Of a stretch of DNA of 12,684 nt, positions 8,770 to 12,684 are shown one piece after another (the first letter of the stretch is position 1; each line of letters begins with the position of its first letter). The notes under the pieces were generated by a model. It worked only from the letters and a program-made list of their open reading frames with translations, was not told the origin of the DNA and searched no databases. The translations under genes were made by a program, and so were the position numbers. Source of the DNA: Candidatus Zixiibacteriota bacterium (lineage in GTDB: Bacteria > Zixibacteria > MSB-5A5 > GN15 > PGXB01); assembly GCA_020345705.1 (NCBI GenBank), contig CP070766.1:659978-672661 (forward strand). The letters are read 5' to 3'.

Positions 8770-10857
8770 TTACCCGAAACGGGTCATCGTTCGCCGACCG
8801 ATCAAACGCCCCTCCAGAAATTTCAGCAACATGCTATCATCGTTGTCGGGGGCTCGTTTCCCAGACAGCAAGTTGACGATTACCTCTCTGGCTGCCGGCA
8901 GCAGGTCGGCATCTACGGCAAGATTAGCCACTTTCAGTTCGGGGAGCCCGTGCTGTCTGGTTCCGAAGAATTCCCCCGGCCCGCGCAGCTGAAGGTCCGC
9001 CTCCGCAATCTTAAAACCGTCGCTTGAGGCTTGGAACATATCCAGCCGCCGTTTGGCCAGGTCGCTGACCGGCGGAAGGGCAACGGCAATGGTCAGGCCT
9101 CTCTTGCCGCCCCGCCCCACCCGCCCCCGCAATTGATGGAGCTGAGACAGGCCGAACCGCTCGGCATGTTCTATCACCATTATCGAGGCCGCGGGAATGT
9201 CGATTCCCACCTCAATGACGGTCGTCGCCGTGAGAATATCAAGCTCTCTCTTCTGGAAGGCTTTTATGATTTCTTCTCTTTTCTCCCTTTTAACCCGGCC
9301 GTGCACCAAGCCGACTTTGAATTCGGGAAAGACCTGCTCCTTGAGCTGGATGTAGGCGTCCTCGGCAGCCTGCAAATCAAGTTTTTCCGATTTCTCCACC
9401 AGGGGATAGACTATGAATATCTGCTCACCACTTTTGAGCCGTTCTCTTAGAAATTCGTATATTTCCTGGCGGGCCGCCCCGGTCCGCCACACCGCCTTTG
9501 ACGGCTGCCGCCCGGGGGGCATGGTCTTGATTGATGATATGTCAAGATCGCCATACAGCGTGAGGGCCAGAGTTCGCGGGATCGGAGTCGCCGTCATTAC
9601 CAGCGTGTCGGGATGCATCCCCTTGCCTATCAGCCTGCCCCTTTGCATGACACCGAAACGATGCTGTTCATCAATGACCACCAATCCGAGATTCTTAAAG
9701 CGAACCGACTCGGAAATGACGGCGTGTGTCCCGAGGACAATATCTATCTCTCCGGCCGCCGCGGCATCGTCAAGACGGCGCCTTTCGGCCTTCGTCAGCG
9801 AACCGGTCATAAGGGCGGCTTCAATTCCGATCTCTCGGAGCGGCTCGACCCAGTTACGATAATGCTGCTCCGCCAGGAGTTCCGTAGGTGCCATGAGGGC
9901 CGTTTGAAGACCGTTCTCTGCCGCATATACAGCCGTCAGCAGGGCTACGACGGTTTTGCCGCAGCCGACGTCACCCTGCAACAGGCGGTGCATCGGACGG
10001 TCCGACTGAAGATCGGCAAATATCTTTCTGGCCGACTTTTCCTGGTCCTCCGTCAGTTTGAACGAGAGCTTGTTCAGAAACTGCCTGACTTTGCCGCCCG
10101 GCTTGACGTACGCATGGCTCTTGCTGGCTTTGTTTCTTTGCTTGCGGCTGCTCAGGATGAGGAACTGAAGTTCCAGCAACTCATCAAAGGCCAGTCGGCG
10201 GCGGGCGGCCTCGGCGTCATCCATTTTCTCGGGATAATGAATCAAACGCATGGCGCGCGAGAGAGTTTTGAGACAGTGCTCGGTGAGATAACTATCCGGG
10301 AGAAAATCAGGTATCCCGGCTTCGACGGCGTCAAGCGCCCGGCTAACCATCTGCCTTAAGATACGTCCGGTTATCCCAGCTTTTTTCAGGCCAGCAGTCG
10401 AAGGATAGACCGGAACAATTCGACCGGTATGTATAAGCTGGGCCGCCTCATCCTCTATCCTCTCAACCTCCGGGTGCACGATCTGCCTCTGCTGGAAATA
10501 CGTTACCGTCCCCGTCACGGAGAAAAGATCGCCTTTCTTGAAGTAGCCCTCGAGATATCTGTACCCTGCAAACCAGATCAGAGCAATATATCCGCTGTCA
10601 TCTCCGATAACAACTTCAAGCCTCTGGCGCCGGCCTTTAAGAATGCCTTTTCCGAGGACCATCCCGATTATGGTCGCCTGCATATTCGCCTGCAGTGAGC
10701 CGATCGGGACAATCATTGACCGGTCAAGATAGCGCCGCGGCAGGTAGTGCAGCAGGTCATCTACCGTCTTTATGCCGGCCAATCCAAGAGCGGCCGCTCT
10801 GCGGGGCCCCACTCCTTTAAGATACTGAACGTCGGAATCAAGCTTAAGCTCAGGCAT
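8770..10857 (-). CDS. recG: RecG, ATP-dependent DNA helicase (fork reversal)
   Basis: RecG is a superfamily 2 helicase that remodels stalled replication forks and branches Holliday junctions. The 695-residue length is normal. An N-terminal wedge region with YLKGVGPRRA (12-21) and the OB-fold around residues 60-135 are followed by the helicase core. Walker A is GDVGCGKT (295-302), the DEAD-box variant is DEQH (396-399), and motif III is MTATPIPR (421-428). Motif V is TTVIEVGIDIP (545-555) and motif VI is QLRGRVGRG (575-583). The RecG-specific RGPGEFFGTRQHG follows at 625-637. All catalytic motifs are intact. The ATG at 10857 is preferred to the adjacent in-frame TTG at 10860; the upstream bases contain no clear Shine-Dalgarno site, and the promoter seen upstream would place the transcript start at or next to this ATG. 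It diverges from the DUF3078-like gene across 178 bases. Confidence 0.97.
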   Translation of the reverse strand: MPELKLDSDVQYLKGVGPRRAAALGLAGIKTVDDLLHYLPRRYLDRSMIVPIGSLQANMQATIIGMVLGKGILKGRRQRLEVVIGDDSGYIALIWFAGYRYLEGYFKKGDLFSVTGTVTYFQQRQIVHPEVERIEDEAAQLIHTGRIVPVYPSTAGLKKAGITGRILRQMVSRALDAVEAGIPDFLPDSYLTEHCLKTLSRAMRLIHYPEKMDDAEAARRRLAFDELLELQFLILSSRKQRNKASKSHAYVKPGGKVRQFLNKLSFKLTEDQEKSARKIFADLQSDRPMHRLLQGDVGCGKTVVALLTAVYAAENGLQTALMAPTELLAEQHYRNWVEPLREIGIEAALMTGSLTKAERRRLDDAAAAGEIDIVLGTHAVISESVRFKNLGLVVIDEQHRFGVMQRGRLIGKGMHPDTLVMTATPIPRTLALTLYGDLDISSIKTMPPGRQPSKAVWRTGAARQEIYEFLRERLKSGEQIFIVYPLVEKSEKLDLQAAEDAYIQLKEQVFPEFKVGLVHGRVKREKREEIIKAFQKRELDILTATTVIEVGIDIPAASIMVIEHAERFGLSQLHQLRGRVGRGGKRGLTIAVALPPVSDLAKRRLDMFQASSDGFKIAEADLQLRGPGEFFGTRQHGLPELKVANLAVDADLLPAAREVIVNLLSGKRAPDNDDSMLLKFLEGRLIGRRTMTRFG

Positions 10858-10863
10858 CAATCC

Positions 10864-10892
10864 AGCTTAGGTTTTCGCATGGCAAAAGTCAA
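10864..10892 (-). promoter_or_regulatory. Sigma70-like promoter for recG, possibly leaderless
   Basis: Minus-strand TTGACT (10892-10887) and TAAGCT (10869-10864) are 17 bases apart. The -35 is near perfect; the -10 keeps the key T, A and final T. The -10 ends six bases before the recG ATG, so transcription would begin about at the start codon. The lack of a Shine-Dalgarno site there fits a leaderless message. Prediction by eye only. Confidence 0.45.
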
Positions 10893-11020
10893 TAACATTC
10901 AAGCCGTGACCGGTGATGTGACAGTCAGCCACCCACCGAACGGAAAAAATAGTTGATTTTCATTTAGAGCTGTACTTTTTTGCGGGCAAAAGGGACATCC
11001 AGACTAAATTTAATAAAACG

Positions 11021-11029
11021 AGGAGGAGG
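11021..11029 (+). promoter_or_regulatory. Strong ribosome-binding site AGGAGGAGG
   Basis: AGGAGGAGG ends six bases before the ATG at 11036 and is strongly complementary to the 3' end of 16S rRNA. It fixes the start of the outer-membrane protein gene. Such strong sites are unusual for Bacteroidota and help place the organism outside that phylum. No convincing -35/-10 pair for this gene was found in the 178-base gap. Confidence 0.8.
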
Positions 11030-11035
11030 AAGCTC

Positions 11036-11941
11036 ATGAAACCTTCAATTACATTTCTAACGCTTTCGCTGGCATTCTTGATAATCATTGGTTCACCATC
11101 CTCGGGCCAGGCATGGGAAAAGTCGTTCGATTTGAGCCTCAATGCAACCCAGTCATCATATTCCAATAGCTGGGTCGGGGGCGAGGCCGGGAACGTCACC
11201 TGGGCGGCTAGCGGAAACGGCATTTTCGCCAAACAGATGTCCCCCAAGTTCCGCCTCAGGAATACGATTAAGCTCGCCTTCGGGCAAACCATCAGCCAGG
11301 ACAAGGACGACAAGACCTGGTCGAAGCCGACCAAATCGACCGACAAAATCGATCTGGAAGCGCTCGGCCTTTTCACCATTGAAGCTTATGTCGAACCGTA
11401 CGCAGCCGTCAGATTCGAAAGCCAGTTCCTGGACGCTTCTGTTGACGCCAACAAGAGGTATATCAATCCCGTACTGCTGACGGAATCGGCCGGCATTGCC
11501 AAACAAATATTGAAAAGAGAGAAAGACGATGTTTTGACCAGGCTCGGATTTGCGGTAAAACAGAACATCAACCGGGATGTCTATATCTACGAAATCAGTC
11601 CGACCGACACGACGGTGACCGTCGAGACGCTGACCTCGACCGACGGCGGTGTTGAGTCGGTCACGGACGCCAAAATGGTATTGAGCGATAAACTGGGCTA
11701 CCTCGGCAAACTGACTCTGTACAAGGCTCTTTTCTTCTCCAAGAAAGACGATTTCAAGGGAACCGAAGCCGAGGATTACTGGAAAGCAGTTGATATCAAC
11801 TGGGAAAACACGCTGACGGCGTCGGTTTCCAAATATGTCCAGGTTTCGCTTTATCTTCAGCTTCTGTATGATAAGCAGATCAGCAAGAAAGGACGGCTTA
11901 AAGAGACACTAGCCCTCGGATTAACCTACAAACTTTTGTAG
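11036..11941 (+). CDS. DUF3078-like outer-membrane beta-barrel protein, unknown function
   Basis: This 301-residue exported protein starts with a signal peptide (MKPSITFLTLSLAFLIIIG). Cleavage could fall after SSG, before Gln25, or after GQA, before Trp27. The first mature part, with SLNATQSSYSNSWVGGE (34-50) followed by alternating strand-like segments and KFRLRNTIKLAFGQ (71-84), resembles the N-x-W-x-G-G-E signature and K-W-x-N-x-L-x-L-x-x-G pattern of DUF3078. That family is a group of predicted outer-membrane barrels common in the FCB group. Even spacing of aromatic and hydrophobic residues continues to the C-terminus (TLALGLTYKLL). Charged turn segments (DKDDKTW, SKKDDFKGTEAEDYW) would suit loops. 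Strongly translated by its ribosome-binding site. A serpin gene follows 98 bases later in the same direction. The barrel call is fairly sure, the family less so, and the function is unknown. Confidence 0.75.
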   Translation: MKPSITFLTLSLAFLIIIGSPSSGQAWEKSFDLSLNATQSSYSNSWVGGEAGNVTWAASGNGIFAKQMSPKFRLRNTIKLAFGQTISQDKDDKTWSKPTKSTDKIDLEALGLFTIEAYVEPYAAVRFESQFLDASVDANKRYINPVLLTESAGIAKQILKREKDDVLTRLGFAVKQNINRDVYIYEISPTDTTVTVETLTSTDGGVESVTDAKMVLSDKLGYLGKLTLYKALFFSKKDDFKGTEAEDYWKAVDINWENTLTASVSKYVQVSLYLQLLYDKQISKKGRLKETLALGLTYKLL

Positions 11942-12027
11942 CCGCAACCCGGATTTAGATTACACTTAAATGGGAAGAAAACGGCTCGCCGAGTGTAGAA
12001 TGAATAAGGCTGTTAAATTATCTTATC

Positions 12028-12037
12028 AGGAGGAGGG
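12028..12037 (+). promoter_or_regulatory. Strong ribosome-binding site AGGAGGAGGG for the serpin gene
   Basis: AGGAGGAGGG ends two bases before the ATG at 12040; its GGAGG core is six bases from the ATG. It is nearly the same as the site before the neighbouring outer-membrane protein gene. In the 98-base gap a TAGAAT (11996-12001) resembles a -10 element but has no good -35, so a separate serpin promoter is uncertain and readthrough from the upstream gene is possible. Confidence 0.75.
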
Positions 12038-12039
12038 TT

Positions 12040-12684
12040 ATGCGGAAAATCGCCCTATTATTAGTGCTCTCGACATTGGCCATAATGCTAGTTGGCGGTG
12101 TTGCGAGTGTCAAAGGAGTCGTCCCGGTGCCTGAACCAAAAGCAGGGTTGTCTCCCGGGGAGCTCGCCGGAAGGCAGGCGGAATTCAGCTTCAAGCTTTT
12201 TGCCGGGATTGTCGAAACGGATTTCGGCGAGAATATTTTCCTCTCGCCGACCAGCGCTCTGCTTGCCCTCGCCATGACGTACACCGGCGCCGACGGCGAA
12301 ACCGAAGCCGCCATGGCCGAAGCGCTCGAACTGGCCGGCATTGACAAAAACGACGCGGCCAAAAGTCTTGGAGAGCTGGCCGAATCGCTCGAGAAGATCG
12401 ATCCCCAGGTTGAACTGAATATCGCCAACTCGGTCTGGGCCAAGAAGGGACTGAAATTCAAAAAGGCGTTCTTTGAGACGGTTGGTCAGTACTTCGATGC
12501 TGAGATGCGGGAGCTGACTGATGCCGGGGAAATCAACCAATGGGTCGCCAAAGAAACCAAAGAGAAGATCAAAAGCATCATCGACCGCATCCGGCCGGAA
12601 GACATCATGGTTCTGATCAACGCCATCTACTTCAAGGGGATGTGGACTTGCAAGTTCGACCCGGATGACACCCGTGAACTAGAC
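12040..12684 (+). CDS. Secreted serpin (serine protease inhibitor family), N-terminal part, cut by right edge
   Basis: The first 215 residues are in the window and the frame is open to the edge. An N-terminal signal peptide (MRKIALLLVLSTLAIMLVGGVA) indicates export. The serpin fold follows: NIFLSPTSALLALAMTYTGA (65-84) with G-E-T-E-A-A-M, IANSVWAKKG (128-137), FFETVGQYFDAEM (144-156), INQWVAKETKEKI (165-177) and VLINAIYFKGMW (191-202) leading into KFDPDDTRE. These match serpin helices A-F and strand s3A, including the conserved N-A-x-Y-F-K-G-x-W. Serpins trap serine or cysteine proteases by a conformational change after cleavage of a reactive loop near the C-terminus; that loop is outside the window, so target and inhibitory ability cannot be judged. 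The segment between residues 156 and 165 looks some residues shorter than in most serpins. Probable role: protection against secreted proteases. Confidence 0.92.
   Translation, partial: MRKIALLLVLSTLAIMLVGGVASVKGVVPVPEPKAGLSPGELAGRQAEFSFKLFAGIVETDFGENIFLSPTSALLALAMTYTGADGETEAAMAEALELAGIDKNDAAKSLGELAESLEKIDPQVELNIANSVWAKKGLKFKKAFFETVGQYFDAEMRELTDAGEINQWVAKETKEKIKSIIDRIRPEDIMVLINAIYFKGMWTCKFDPDDTRELD

Noticed and set aside
7480..10359. Plus-strand open frames opposite murB (7480-8169) and recG (9613-10359)
   Set aside because: Both are antisense to well-conserved genes, have no family resemblance and no ribosome-binding site worth noting.
10978..10991. Palindrome TTTTGC-GG-GCAAAA before the outer-membrane protein gene, considered as an operator
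   Set aside because: It is a single short copy without a clear promoter around it; chance is a sufficient explanation.
11961..11997. Inverted repeat TACACT/AGTGTA with an inner CGGCTCGCCG, considered as a terminator after the outer-membrane protein gene
   Set aside because: The arms are only six bases with a 25-base interior, the inner stem has a two-base loop, and no T-run follows.

Overview
The window carries eight protein-coding genes. Six lie on the minus strand (positions 1 to about 10860) and two on the plus strand (11036 to the right edge). The source is most likely a bacterium of the FCB superphylum (Fibrobacterota, Chlorobiota, Bacteroidota and relatives), but probably outside Bacteroidota. 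It has a full-length-looking SprA, the giant outer-membrane translocon of type IX secretion, and a DUF3078-like outer-membrane protein. Unlike typical Bacteroidota, several genes have strong purine-rich Shine-Dalgarno sites (GGAGG, AGGAGGAGG) and two have sigma70-like promoters. Candidate lineages such as Zixibacteria, Gemmatimonadota or KSB1 would fit; this is inference.

Layout, in minus-strand transcription order: recG (10857-8770, fork-remodelling helicase), a DUF1844 protein (8679-8320), murB (8205-7246, peptidoglycan precursor synthesis), sprA (7225-1255), a lipoprotein of the M28/glutaminyl-cyclase fold (1208-273), and the N-terminal 90 codons of selA (271 to the left edge, selenocysteine synthesis). 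murB, sprA, the cyclase-like gene and selA are separated by 20, 46 and 1 bases and look like one operon. A sigma70-like promoter sits directly in front of murB and another in front of recG. On the plus strand are a secreted beta-barrel protein related to DUF3078 (11036-11941) and a secreted serpin (from 12040, cut by the right edge).

The most interesting part is the envelope cluster murB-sprA-cyclase-like-selA. The cyclase-like lipoprotein has the hallmark residues of type II glutaminyl cyclases, enzymes that in Bacteroidota make N-terminal pyroglutamate on exported proteins. Its position right behind the secretion translocon suggests that export and N-terminal capping are coupled here. sprA also has an irregular 5' end: its reading frame, including a convincing signal peptide, extends 88 codons upstream of the first in-frame ATG without any ATG, GTG or TTG. 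The only well-placed ATG with a ribosome-binding site is offset by one base and lies inside a predicted hairpin. An indel or sequencing error is the simplest explanation; a rare start codon or recoding is possible.

No RNA gene, CRISPR array, insertion sequence or prophage gene was recognised. No gene-free stretch exceeds about 180 bases.
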